Origin: Polyangiaceae bacterium
GTDB lineage: Bacteria > Myxococcota_A > Polyangia > Polyangiales > Polyangiaceae
DNA: 64,000 nucleotides
NCBI GenBank assembly: GCA_041389725.1
Contig: JAWKRG010000006.1
Coordinates: 607,390 to 671,389 of the forward strand
Reading direction: 5' to 3'
In this document: piece by piece, positions 56,451 to 64,000 of the stretch
Numbering within the stretch: position 1 is the stretch's first letter
Layout of the letters: the number at the start of each line of letters is the position of its first letter
Notes under the pieces: generated by a model
What the model was told of the DNA's origin: nothing
Database searches by the model: none
What the model saw: only the letters and a program-made list of their open reading frames with translations
Program-made: the position numbers and the translations under genes

Positions 56451-58661
56451 TCACCCTCGGGCACTGCGGCCGCGGGCTGCCCGACGACGGCGGCGCTGCG
56501 CCAGGGAGGCGAGACCCGCCAAGAGCAGCAGTCCGCCGCTCACGGGCGCGCGATCGCCACCGGGAGTGCGGCAGCCACAGCTGCCGTCATCGCCGCTCTC
56601 GGCGGGCGCGCCGTTGCCAGACGTCGGCACGCACTGACCGATGCTGGCGTCTTGGCTGGTGCACTCGTAGCCCGTGGGGCAGCTGTTGCCGTCCGTCCCG
56701 CGGCAGCCGTCCATGCACTTGTCGGTCTTGCCGACGTCGCACACGCGCCCGCTCATGGGACCGCCGCAGTCGCTGTCCTCGTCGCAGCCGCAGAACGAAT
56801 CGTTGTTCGGATCCACCTTGCACACTGGGCCGAAGGGGTCGTTCACGCACTGGCCGGGCGCGCCGGGATTGCAGGGCGCACACTGACCCTTGAGGGTGTT
56901 GCACACGGGCTTCGACGCCGGACAGAGCGTCGAGTTCGTCTCCGAGCACTCACCGCAGGTGCCGTCGGGTTGGCAGGCCGGCGCCGCGGGGTTCGTGCAG
57001 TGGGAGTCGTTGCCGCAAGGCTGGCAGGTCTTGGTGCCTGGATCGCAGTAGGGCTTCGACGCGGGGCACTGCGAACTGTCGTCGCATTCCTCGACGGTGA
57101 TGTTCGTGGGTTGGGTGCCCGGCGTGAGGGGATCGCCGTCCGAGAGCCAAGACTTTTCGGGGCTGCCGCTCTCGCCACTGGCCTTGATTTCGCCCTGGTT
57201 CGGGATGGTGCCGGTCTGCGCCAGCACCTTCACGCGGAAGCGAACGGTGACGGTTTCGCCCACCGCCACAGTGCCGCCAGCGCTGGCCGAGGCGCCCACG
57301 CCCAGGCGAACGCGAACGGTGCGGGTCGCAGCGTCGTATTCCGCTTCGTCGCCGTCCACCGCGTCGGTCTTCAGTCCAATCGCGCCGCCCGCCACCAGCT
57401 CCAGGGAACCCGGCACGAAGTCGAGCCCACTGTCGAGCACGTCCGTGAGCACCGTACCGACTGACGGATCGTTGCCGCCATTCTTTGCGGACAGCACGTA
57501 CTCCACTTCGTCGCCCGGTCGCAGCGCGCCGCCGTTCAGATCCGTCGCGCTCTTGCTGAAGCCGAGGTAGTCGGGCGCTTTGTTCGTGACCGAAGTGACG
57601 AAGCCGCCCAGCAGGAAGATGTCCAAGTCGCTGGCAGCGCCCACGATCGCCTTGCTGTCTCCGGCCTTCACCAAGGACGTGACGTCGGCGGTGTCCAGAT
57701 CGTAGCCAGCCATCGTTCCCGGCTTGCCGCTGAGTTTCGGAACATCCAGCGCGCCGCTCACGGGGTTGCCCAAGTAGCTGCGACCGCCGTTGAAGAAGTT
57801 GTCGATCGGGTTCTCCGCGTTCGACAGCTTTTGACCATTGAAGGTGAAAGAGTCGCCCGTGTAGACGGTGTCACCTTCGTAGGTGAAGGCCGTCATACGC
57901 GCCGAAAACCCCGGCGGCACGAGAAAGCCGCTCAGCGTGACTTCGGCTTTTTCCTGGCCCGCCAAACCGGGATCGATCGAAGTGAAGCCGTCGAAAAGCG
58001 CCAAGTTGCGTAACTCGTCGCCCTGATTGTCGTAGAACACGACCAGGGTCCAGGCGGAGAACGCGCGGTCCACCTCGATGCCCGTGAGCGGCAGTGCGCT
58101 CACTCCAGTCACGCGGTAGTCACCGGCGCCTGCGGCCGCGACGATCGACGTCACGTCAGCGGTGGACTGGTAGTAGTACCAATCCGGGTGCGTCGCGAAG
58201 CCGTAGCTCTCCACCCAGGAGTCGTCGGCAGTGACGTTGGCCACGGCCCCACCGTTCATGTCGAAGGTGACTTGCTTGTCCGCGTCGGCTCCGACCTTGA
58301 GCGCGGACCAGTAGAGGCGGGCGTAGGTCACTTGCGCGCCCGGCGGGAGCACCAGCGTGGCACTGGTTCGTGCTGTCTCCGGCGTGACCGTGGTGTTGGC
58401 GAGGTTGTCACGCCAGTACAGGTCAGGAGCGGTGTCGGCGATCGACACCTGTGACGCGCACGCAGTGTTCGTTCCAGCTGGCGGTGCCGGGACGTCAGCG
58501 GAGCAATCGAGCGCCAAGGTGCTCCCGAGCACCACCACGTCACCCTGCTGATCGGCCTGGTGGCGCAGCTTGGGAGGCGCCGCGCTCGCCAGCAATGAAG
58601 CCGAAGAAGCCAGCAATCCGAGACTGGTGGCGAGACGGAGCCGAGGGTGACGTAGGTTCAT
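56451..58661 (-). CDS. Secreted DUF11-type protein with Cys-rich region and MYXO-CTERM-like tail
   Basis: The 736-residue protein has a signal peptide (LATSLGLLASSASLLASAA), then a large beta-rich exported region (about 30-380). A DUF11-like domain (about 385-540) shows NGGNDPSVGTVLTDVLDSGLDFVPGS and TVRFRVKVLAQTGTIPNQGEI. Cys-rich repeats (about 545-690) show CPASKPYCDPGTKTCQPCGND, CNPGAPGQC and CGCDEDSDCGG. The tail CGCRTPGG-hydrophobic-RRRRRAARG matches MYXO-CTERM, the myxobacterial surface-sorting signal. It is probably a cell-surface adhesive or structural protein. It is the strongest lineage marker in the window. Confidence 0.85.
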   Translation of the reverse strand: MNLRHPRLRLATSLGLLASSASLLASAAPPKLRHQADQQGDVVVLGSTLALDCSADVPAPPAGTNTACASQVSIADTAPDLYWRDNLANTTVTPETARTSATLVLPPGAQVTYARLYWSALKVGADADKQVTFDMNGGAVANVTADDSWVESYGFATHPDWYYYQSTADVTSIVAAAGAGDYRVTGVSALPLTGIEVDRAFSAWTLVVFYDNQGDELRNLALFDGFTSIDPGLAGQEKAEVTLSGFLVPPGFSARMTAFTYEGDTVYTGDSFTFNGQKLSNAENPIDNFFNGGRSYLGNPVSGALDVPKLSGKPGTMAGYDLDTADVTSLVKAGDSKAIVGAASDLDIFLLGGFVTSVTNKAPDYLGFSKSATDLNGGALRPGDEVEYVLSAKNGGNDPSVGTVLTDVLDSGLDFVPGSLELVAGGAIGLKTDAVDGDEAEYDAATRTVRVRLGVGASASAGGTVAVGETVTVRFRVKVLAQTGTIPNQGEIKASGESGSPEKSWLSDGDPLTPGTQPTNITVEECDDSSQCPASKPYCDPGTKTCQPCGNDSHCTNPAAPACQPDGTCGECSETNSTLCPASKPVCNTLKGQCAPCNPGAPGQCVNDPFGPVCKVDPNNDSFCGCDEDSDCGGPMSGRVCDVGKTDKCMDGCRGTDGNSCPTGYECTSQDASIGQCVPTSGNGAPAESGDDGSCGCRTPGGDRAPVSGGLLLLAGLASLAQRRRRRAARGRSARG

Positions 58662-58896
58662 GGCGCACGCTTTACCACCTGCACCTACATTGGACTACCG
58701 ACTTCTTCTTGGGCTTTGTCGATTTCTCCGCACCTGCACGAGAAGATTTCAGCCGGCCGGGAATCCCGCCCCGAATCGAATCCTCGCCTGGGCTCCGCGC
58801 TCTCGGAGAGGAGTGCGGTGCGAATGGGGCCGCGGCGGGGAGCGCGGCCAAGCAAAGCCTCGACGAGCCGGGTCCACTTGGGTGAGGGTTGCGCCC

Positions 58897-59700
58897 GTGC
58901 GAGTGTTCCTTTGCCATGAGATTCTGGCCCGCCGCGTCGTGCTTCTGTCCCTCGTCGCAGCCAGCGCCTGCAGTCGCTCCACGGATCGACTGGGTCCGAC
59001 GGTGGATCGCTCCGGGGGTGACCTGCCGACGCTGAGCGTGCCACGTACGGACAGCGCTCCCGTCATTGATGGCGACCTCACCGACGAAGCGTGGCAACGC
59101 GCCGCCAGCACCGGTCCGTTCGTTTCACCCGCTAGCGGCAAGCCGACTCCCGGTTCGAAAGTGCGTGCACGCGCGCGCCTGCTTTACGACGCTTCGCACC
59201 TGTTCATCGCCTTCGAGGTGCTGGACGAAGCGCCCGTGTCCGCATTCCGTGCCGACGAGGAAGACCCGCACGTCTGGTCCAGCGCGTCCGGGGTAGAAAT
59301 GATGCTCGCGCCCGGCGACCACGACGACAATCGCGACTACTTCGAAGTGCAGATCGAAGTGGGTGGCGCAGTATGGGATACGCACTTCGACGACTACAAC
59401 AAGCCTATCCGACACCTGCCGCTCTCGAAAAAGAAGCGTTTTGGACGCCAGGAGTGGAAGAGCGGCATCGAGCGCGCCACACGGCGAGAATCCTGGGGCT
59501 ACAGCGTGGAACTTTCACTCCCCTTCGCAATGCTGCGCACAGCCCGCGAAGCCAAAGCACCTGCGGCCGGCGCGGTGTGGCGCATGAACTTCTATTCCTT
59601 TCGCGATGGCCAGGGCGACGCGCTGGCGTGGTCTCCGCTGCTGGGCAAGGGCAACTTCCACCGCGCCTCGCGCTTCGGGCGCGTGACCTTCCAGCAGTGA
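58897..59700 (+). CDS. Lipoprotein with a CBM9-like carbohydrate-binding fold
   Basis: The 267-residue product (GTG start at 58897; GTG 58903 also possible, no ATG in frame nearby) begins VRVFLCHEILARRVVLLSLVAASAC, giving lipobox Cys25. The mature part contains APVIDGDLTDEAWQRAASTGPF, VRARARLLYDASHLFIAFEVLDE, SGVEMMLAPGDHDDNRDYFEVQIEVGG and YSVELSLPFAMLR, the pattern of family 9 carbohydrate-binding or CBM9-like domains found in secreted enzymes and surface proteins. No catalytic domain is attached. A GAGGG ribosome site lies 9 bases before the GTG. It is separate from the divergent DUF11-type gene by 235 bases. Confidence 0.72.
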   Translation: MRVFLCHEILARRVVLLSLVAASACSRSTDRLGPTVDRSGGDLPTLSVPRTDSAPVIDGDLTDEAWQRAASTGPFVSPASGKPTPGSKVRARARLLYDASHLFIAFEVLDEAPVSAFRADEEDPHVWSSASGVEMMLAPGDHDDNRDYFEVQIEVGGAVWDTHFDDYNKPIRHLPLSKKKRFGRQEWKSGIERATRRESWGYSVELSLPFAMLRTAREAKAPAAGAVWRMNFYSFRDGQGDALAWSPLLGKGNFHRASRFGRVTFQQ

Positions 59701-59806
59701 ACGCATTCGGGCGGTGACCCTCGCCACGAGTTCGGTTGCGTCGTCTTGACGGCAGTCAAAGCGGGCGCGCCTCGGGTGAGGTTCGATCACCTCGGAGGGC
59801 CCGGCC

Positions 59807-60226
59807 ATGGATCACTTCTTCGTATGTCCCCGCTGCACGCGCCACGTGAAAGCCGCCGACTCGGATTGTCCGTTCTGTGATCGCTACGGACTACTACAGA
59901 GTCGTAGTGTGGGGATGACGGCAGCGGTCGCCGTGGGCCTCTCGCTATCCGTGAGCGGTTGTGGGAGCGACGACACGACGGGAACCGGCGGCAGCGGAGG
60001 AGCGGGCGCAACGGGAGGCACAGGCGCGACGGGAGGCAGCAGCGGCGGGGGCGGCACCGCCGGACAAGACGGCGGAGTCGCCGGCCACTCGGGCAGCGGT
60101 GCGCAGGCGGGCATGGGCGGCGCCTTGCCAGCCTACGGCCCTCCACCCTTCGACGGGGGAGCGGGGCTCGGCGGCCAAGGCGGCGCAATGGCGGCCTACG
60201 GCCCTCCGCCCTTCGATGGCGGCTGA
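59807..60226 (+). CDS. Small CxxC protein with duplicated AYGPPPFDGG motif, candidate radical SAM substrate
   Basis: The 139-residue product has a zinc-ribbon-like start (Cys7, Cys10, Cys21, Cys24 in CPRC and CPFC pairs), then a hydrophobic segment with a lipobox-like end (AVAVGLSLSVSGC, Cys52 region), a Gly/Thr/Ala/Ser linker, and the identical decapeptide AYGPPPFDGG at residues 109-118 and 130-139, the last ending exactly at the C-terminus. The two copies use different codons, so selection rather than recent duplication keeps the peptide. The convergent neighbour 19 bases away is a SPASM radical SAM enzyme. This suggests a ribosomally made, post-translationally modified peptide (inference). 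An unmodified surface protein is the alternative. Confidence 0.7.
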   Translation: MDHFFVCPRCTRHVKAADSDCPFCDRYGLLQSRSVGMTAAVAVGLSLSVSGCGSDDTTGTGGSGGAGATGGTGATGGSSGGGGTAGQDGGVAGHSGSGAQAGMGGALPAYGPPPFDGGAGLGGQGGAMAAYGPPPFDGG

Positions 60227-60241
60227 GCCGAAAACCTCAGC
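60222..60241. terminator. Hairpin between candidate precursor and radical SAM genes
   Basis: GCTGAG (60222-60227) and CTCAGC (60236-60241) form a 6-bp stem with an 8-base loop across the 18-base convergent gap. It includes the stop of the small gene and lies just before the stop of the radical SAM gene. Confidence 0.5.
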
Positions 60242-60244
60242 GAT

Positions 60245-61480
60245 TCAGGGGGCGGGGGCAGCATCGCGCGCCGCGTGGGCCTCGACCTCGCGCGCCCAGT
60301 CTGCTGGCGCGTCCTCCTCGATCAACTCGAAACGCGCAGTGTCGCGCAGCTCGCCGGGCGCAGCCTCGATCAGCGCCAGGCGTTCGCGCTTGCCCCGTAG
60401 CAGCAGCTCGAGGGCGCGATGGTGGCAATAGGGGTTGTTCCCGGTGCGTCCGAGCAGCGTGCTGGACGTCCACAGGCAGCCACCCTTGCAGGTGGTGGCG
60501 TAGTAGCAGCGCCGACACTCTCCCCAGAGGTCGTCGAGCACGAAGCCGCGCGTGAACTGCAGCTCCGGTGCGTGGTCCCAGATGTCCGCGATCGGTTGCT
60601 CGCGGAGGTTGCCGCCCACGAACCCCTTCGACGCCATCGCGGAGCAACCCTTGATGTCACCATTGGCTTCGATGCCCATGGTGCGAATTCCTCCGCCGCA
60701 ACCACTGGAGAATCCAGTGCGCGAACGATCACGGCGCAGCAAGTGCTCGTAGGGGCCGAAGTAGCCAACGTTGTTGCCAGGCCACAGCGGCACGCCGTCG
60801 CGCTGACACCGCGCGCGGGCCCGCATGATCCCAGGCATCACTTCGAGCAGATCGTAGGGCTGAAGCCACAGATCTTCGGCATCGGCGGCGCGCCCCATGG
60901 GAATCATCAACTGCACCTGCCAGCCGTAGGCTCCCTCTGGCACGAAGCATTCGGCGATCGCGTCCAGCTTGCCCATGTTGCGACGATTGATCTGCGTGTT
61001 GCAGCCCACCGGCACACCCGCCTTCCGCAGCGTGCGCATCGCAGAAAGGGCAGCGGCGTGGCTGCCTTCCACGCCGCGAAGCTCGTCGTGAGTAGCGGCG
61101 TCGCCGTCGAGGGAAACACTCACGGCGGCGACACCAGCAGCGGCTAGCTGTCCTGCAAGCGCTTCGGACATGCCTCGCCCGCCGGTCACCATCGTCGCCG
61201 CCATGCCGCGGTCGGCTATGGCCGCCATGATTTGGACGAAGTCCTTGCGCAGGTACGCTTCGCCGCCGTGGACCGCGATCTCTCGCGTCCCCATTTGCGC
61301 CAGCTGCTCGATGACGCCGAGTGCCTCCTCGGTGGATAGCTCCTCGGGATGGCCCTTTCCCGCCCGTGTGCCGCAGAAACGGCAGCGCTGATCGCAACGC
61401 AGCGTGATCTCCCACACCACCAGCAGGGGTATGGGGCGATCGGAGAGCACTTGTAGGCGACTCGCCGCAATTCCAGCCAT
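60245..61480 (-). CDS. Radical SAM/SPASM enzyme, putative peptide maturase
   Basis: The 411-residue protein has the radical SAM motif LRCDQRCRFCG (Cys29, Cys33, Cys36), the GGE-type motif HGGEAYL and a TIM-barrel core. The C-terminal SPASM domain has seven Cys at 261, 279, 322, 325, 331, 335 and 352 (CGGG-x-GxxC, CRRCYYATTCKGGC, NPYC), binding auxiliary Fe-S clusters. SPASM enzymes such as AlbA, PqqE-like and PlpX-type splicases modify ribosomal peptides or quinohemoproteins. No RRE domain is evident. The convergent neighbour encodes a small protein with repeated AYGPPPFDGG, a candidate substrate. Metallo-oxidase maturation or another role cannot be excluded. Confidence 0.88.
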   Translation of the reverse strand: MAGIAASRLQVLSDRPIPLLVVWEITLRCDQRCRFCGTRAGKGHPEELSTEEALGVIEQLAQMGTREIAVHGGEAYLRKDFVQIMAAIADRGMAATMVTGGRGMSEALAGQLAAAGVAAVSVSLDGDAATHDELRGVEGSHAAALSAMRTLRKAGVPVGCNTQINRRNMGKLDAIAECFVPEGAYGWQVQLMIPMGRAADAEDLWLQPYDLLEVMPGIMRARARCQRDGVPLWPGNNVGYFGPYEHLLRRDRSRTGFSSGCGGGIRTMGIEANGDIKGCSAMASKGFVGGNLREQPIADIWDHAPELQFTRGFVLDDLWGECRRCYYATTCKGGCLWTSSTLLGRTGNNPYCHHRALELLLRGKRERLALIEAAPGELRDTARFELIEEDAPADWAREVEAHAARDAAPAP

Positions 61481-61499
61481 TGCGGCGCCAGCCTACGCC

Positions 61500-62048
61500 G
61501 CGGCCGAAAGGCGCGCAGATGCGATCGGTCATTTCGGCAACTCGACGGCTACCCTGGCGGCACCCTTCCAGTTCAAGGGCGCAGAGAAGGTGACCGCTCG
61601 TGCCAACACCGTCGTTGGGGATCTGCCGAGCGGCGCCTACGGCTTTCGTGTCGGCACCGAGGGCGCCAATCCAGCGGTCAGCGGCTTCAGCATCACGAAC
61701 AACGTGTTCGCAGACCCAACGGGCAGCATGGGGAATCGGCTGATCAACAGCTACGGCCAGGTCGTGACGTCGAGCATCAGCCTCGACAACAACCTGTACT
61801 TCAACGGCGGCACCGCCTTGCCGAATCAAGGTTCCGTCACCCCCGCGGACGATGGCAATGCCATCGTGGCGGATCCCTTGCTCGCTACGGACCACGCGAA
61901 CATCACGCTGCCCGAGTGCGTGGCTGCTATTCGCTGGCGTGTTGGGGTGGTTCCTGGGATCACGCCGGAGCCGAAAACGCGAGTGCAGGCGCCCCTAGCG
62001 GGGTCGGACGGTCGGTGGTCGCGCCAGGCCGCCCGTCAAACATGCTAG
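61500..62048 (+). pseudogene. Remnant of a right-handed beta-helix protein gene
   Basis: In frame with a stop at 62046-62048 the plus strand encodes a beta-helix-like segment: FGNSTATLAAPFQFKGAEKV, ANTVVGDLPSGAYGFRVGTEG, SGFSITNNVFADPTGSMGNRLINSYG, SSISLDNNLYFNGG and ADDGNAIVADPLLA, as in the C-terminal part of pectate-lyase-like secreted proteins. Upstream the frame runs into the antisense of the radical SAM start, and there is no signal peptide. The end (VAAIRWRVGVVPGITPEPKT) is unlike a beta-helix and suggests a frame change. It looks truncated at both ends. It fills the 577-base interval between the radical SAM and DUF924 genes. Confidence 0.6.
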
Positions 62049-62057
62049 GGCAATGCG

Positions 62058-62660
62058 ATGGTGACCGAGCAGAACGTTCTCGACTTCTGGTACGGCCCGC
62101 TGCGCGAGGACGGCAGTGTGGCTCCGGATCGCGCCAAGCGCTGGTGGAAGAAGGACCCGAGCTTCGATGCGCTGATCGCCGAGCAGTTCGGCGAGACCTT
62201 GGCGGCTGCACGTCGAGGAGAATGCGAACACTGGGCTACGACGCCGGAGGGGCGCACTGCGCTCGTGATTCTGCTGGATCAGTTCTCACGCAACGCACAC
62301 CGTGACACTCCCGACGCCTTCGCCGCGGATCCACGCGCACTTTCTCACGCCTCTGCCGCTGCGGACGCGGGGGAGCTTCTGCGATTGCCCGCGCTCTACG
62401 GCTATTTCCTGCTGATGCCGTTCATGCACTCGGAGGACATCGCAACTCAGGAACGCGGCGTAGCGCTGTTTTCGGAACTCGCGAACGCGACGCCAGCGGG
62501 CCCCCCGAAACAGTCCCTGGTGGGAGCGGTCGACTTCGCCAAGCGCCACCGGGACATCGTGCAGCGCTTCGGGCGCTTCCCCCATCGCAACGCGATCCTC
62601 GGCCGCGAAAGCAGCGCCGAAGAAGTCGAATTCTTGAAGCAGCCCGGCTCGAGTTTCTGA
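62058..62660 (+). CDS. DUF924-family protein
   Basis: The 200-residue protein contains the family pattern VLDFWYGPL, RWWKKDPSFDALIAEQFGETL, LVILLDQFSRNAHRDTPDAFAADPRAL, ALYGYFLLMPFMHSEDIATQERGVALF and FAKRHRDIVQRFGRFPHRNAILGRESSAEEVEFL. DUF924 is a helical, TPR-like family with no defined biochemical role. The start at 62058 is immediately before the conserved opening. It is divergent in function from its neighbours and converges on the esterase gene after 44 bases. Confidence 0.9.
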   Translation: MVTEQNVLDFWYGPLREDGSVAPDRAKRWWKKDPSFDALIAEQFGETLAAARRGECEHWATTPEGRTALVILLDQFSRNAHRDTPDAFAADPRALSHASAAADAGELLRLPALYGYFLLMPFMHSEDIATQERGVALFSELANATPAGPPKQSLVGAVDFAKRHRDIVQRFGRFPHRNAILGRESSAEEVEFLKQPGSSF

Positions 62661-62704
62661 CGCGGGTTCGACCTTCTGAGGGACCGTCGCCCCCGCACCG
62701 CAAA

Positions 62705-64000
62705 CTACAACGCCTCGAAGATGCCCAAGGGCCGAAACACGCGTCCCGCCCAGGCGACCTCGTTGTGCGGCGCCCCGGGCTCGTGCCAGTGCCACAGCTC
62801 GACGTCGAAGCTCATGCCTTTGCCCGCAAGCACGTCCCGTAGTTGCACCGTCTCGCAGTAGTTGTCGGAGCTGTTCGGGGCGTCGTCCATGACGCCGTCG
62901 GCGTCGCTGTCCACGCAGCCGCTTCCCGCTCCGCCGCCCGAGTCCAGGTAGACCTTCTCGCCGGGCTTGGCGTTGGCTGCGAAGCGCTCGATCAGAGTCT
63001 GGGTGTGCGGTCCGATGCTGCCCCAGCCCAGCGTTCCGGACAGGCTGGCCACGAAGTCGTAGCGCCCGGGATGGCGCTGCATCTGATGCAGGGCGATCAG
63101 CCCGCCGAGGGAAGAGCCCATGACGCCCACCCGCTGGGGAACTCCGTAGCGGCTTTCCACCGCGGGGCGCACGACCTTCTCCACGTAGTCGGCGTAGGCG
63201 TCGCCCTGTCCGCCCACGGGCCCGGACCCGATGTCATCCGGGAAGGGTGTGTACTCATCCATGCGCCCCGCACCGATGTTGTCGATGCCGATCACGAGGG
63301 TCTTCGCGCCCGCCGTCTCGTCCAACTTCCAGCCGCCGTTGATGGCGTCGGGGTCGAACAGATTCTGTCCGTCGTGCACGTACAAATGGTGGCTGGGCGC
63401 GGCAGAAGAGATCCACACGCGTACCGTTCGTGGCGGGCGTCCTTCCCCACCCAACTGCGGAAAGCGCTCCCGATGCGGCGCGCTCGCCGCGACCAAGGAG
63501 TACTCTCCGAATTGGTCCCAGCCGTAGCGACGCGCCAAGGGATCCGCGAGGTGGACGCTTCCTCCGTCGACGAACTTGTACTTGCTCCCGTCAGGCGTGC
63601 CGATGACCACCGACGCCCAGTACACGCCGCTCTCGAGCTGCATGCTCTGCGCCGCCCAGCCGTTGAAGTCACCTTCGAGGATGTAGGGCCCCTTGCCGTC
63701 GTCCAAGTGAGCGAACACGTAGCCCTCGGGCGTCGCGATCGGAAGTCCGCCGCGCTGAGCAATGGTGGTGAGCCCCTCCGCAGCGTCGACCTTGCCAGCG
63801 AGGACGTCGGCAAACAGCGACGCGTCCGGCGACGTGCCACTTTGCCCTCCGCCACCGCTCTGCCCTGCGCCGCCGCCGCTGCCACCGGCACCCCCGCTCT
63901 GCCCCCCGCTGCCGCCGACTCCGCCGCTCCCACCCGCACCGCCGGTGTTCGCGGGCTCGGTGGAGGGATCACTACAGCCGAGACACAAGAAGAGCGTCAG
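62705..64000 (-). CDS. Lipoprotein esterase with CBM48-like domain (5' end outside window)
   Basis: The frame runs to base 64000 without a stop; the visible N-terminus LTLFLCLGC is a lipobox, so the signal peptide starts beyond the window edge. About 430 residues are seen. A Gly/Ser/Gln linker leads to a CBM48-like beta domain (AHLDDGKGPYILEGDFNGWAAQSMQL, SKYKFVDGGSVHLADPLARRYG), then an esterase D-like alpha/beta hydrolase (LYVHDGQNLFDP, LVIGIDNIGAGRMDEY) with nucleophile elbow GSSLGG and catalytic His in WHWHEPGAPHN. Relatives include enterochelin esterase and acetyl-xylan or feruloyl esterases, so an extracellular plant-polymer or siderophore ester is likely. Confidence 0.85.
   Translation of the reverse strand: MTLFLCLGCSDPSTEPANTGGAGGSGGVGGSGGQSGGAGGSGGGAGQSGGGGQSGTSPDASLFADVLAGKVDAAEGLTTIAQRGGLPIATPEGYVFAHLDDGKGPYILEGDFNGWAAQSMQLESGVYWASVVIGTPDGSKYKFVDGGSVHLADPLARRYGWDQFGEYSLVAASAPHRERFPQLGGEGRPPRTVRVWISSAAPSHHLYVHDGQNLFDPDAINGGWKLDETAGAKTLVIGIDNIGAGRMDEYTPFPDDIGSGPVGGQGDAYADYVEKVVRPAVESRYGVPQRVGVMGSSLGGLIALHQMQRHPGRYDFVASLSGTLGWGSIGPHTQTLIERFAANAKPGEKVYLDSGGGAGSGCVDSDADGVMDDAPNSSDNYCETVQLRDVLAGKGMSFDVELWHWHEPGAPHNEVAWAGRVFRPLGIFEAL

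Overview
The window is a GC-rich, densely coded stretch of about fifty genes. It looks like a chromosomal segment of a myxobacterium (Myxococcota, probably the Polyangiales side). This is inferred from gene content, not from a database match: many lipoproteins with Gly/Ser/Thr-rich collagen-like linkers, an STPK with a proline-rich tail, an FHA protein, TPR/PEGA proteins, type IV pilus genes, and a secreted Cys-rich protein ending in a MYXO-CTERM-like tail (hydrophobic run plus Arg cluster). No tRNA, rRNA, CRISPR array, phage gene or transposase was seen.

Layout. 1-7147: the end of a probable ACT-domain protein (aspartokinase-like), then a leftward block with pilC, pilS, mlaC and a TPR protein, and a divergent beta-lactamase-fold serine hydrolase. 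7259-15834: an FHA protein and an SGNH hydrolase run rightward. They meet a leftward set starting at ihfA-merR and ssb, continuing through a large lipoprotein, an atypical SDR and a second SGNH hydrolase. 16054-20581: a membrane GT2, a TPR/PEGA envelope protein and a Ser/Thr kinase. 20738-28821: polA, a flavin oxidoreductase coupled to a GT2, a HAD phosphatase, and hrpB. 28908-36398: mutS translationally coupled to two large surface-type lipoproteins, plus a 57-residue acidic protein. 36550-46675: DUF4350-MoxR, a coiled-coil lipoprotein, an AraC regulator, an Omp85-type barrel, a Sel1 protein, a DUF58 protein, rsmA and a lipoprotein. 46712-55405: a lipoprotein coupled to atpDC, a Baeyer-Villiger-type monooxygenase, a PA0069-type radical SAM protein between repeat-bearing spacers, an rRNA methyltransferase and a class I fumarase. 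55470-64000: secreted proteins and lipoproteins, a radical SAM/SPASM enzyme facing a small protein with a duplicated AYGPPPFDGG motif, a beta-helix gene remnant, a DUF924 protein and a truncated esterase.

How genes work together. Short overlaps link most same-strand neighbours (ihfA/merR, SDR/SGNH, oxidoreductase/GT2, the two surface lipoproteins/mutS, DUF4350/MoxR, rsmA/lipoprotein, atpC/lipoprotein), so transcription is probably polycistronic with many coupled starts. Several gene junctions, mostly convergent, carry clear hairpins. The most promising undescribed system is the SPASM radical SAM enzyme at 60245-61480 and its candidate peptide substrate at 59807-60226. Apart from the beta-helix remnant (61500-62048), no stretch over 300 bases lacks a gene.
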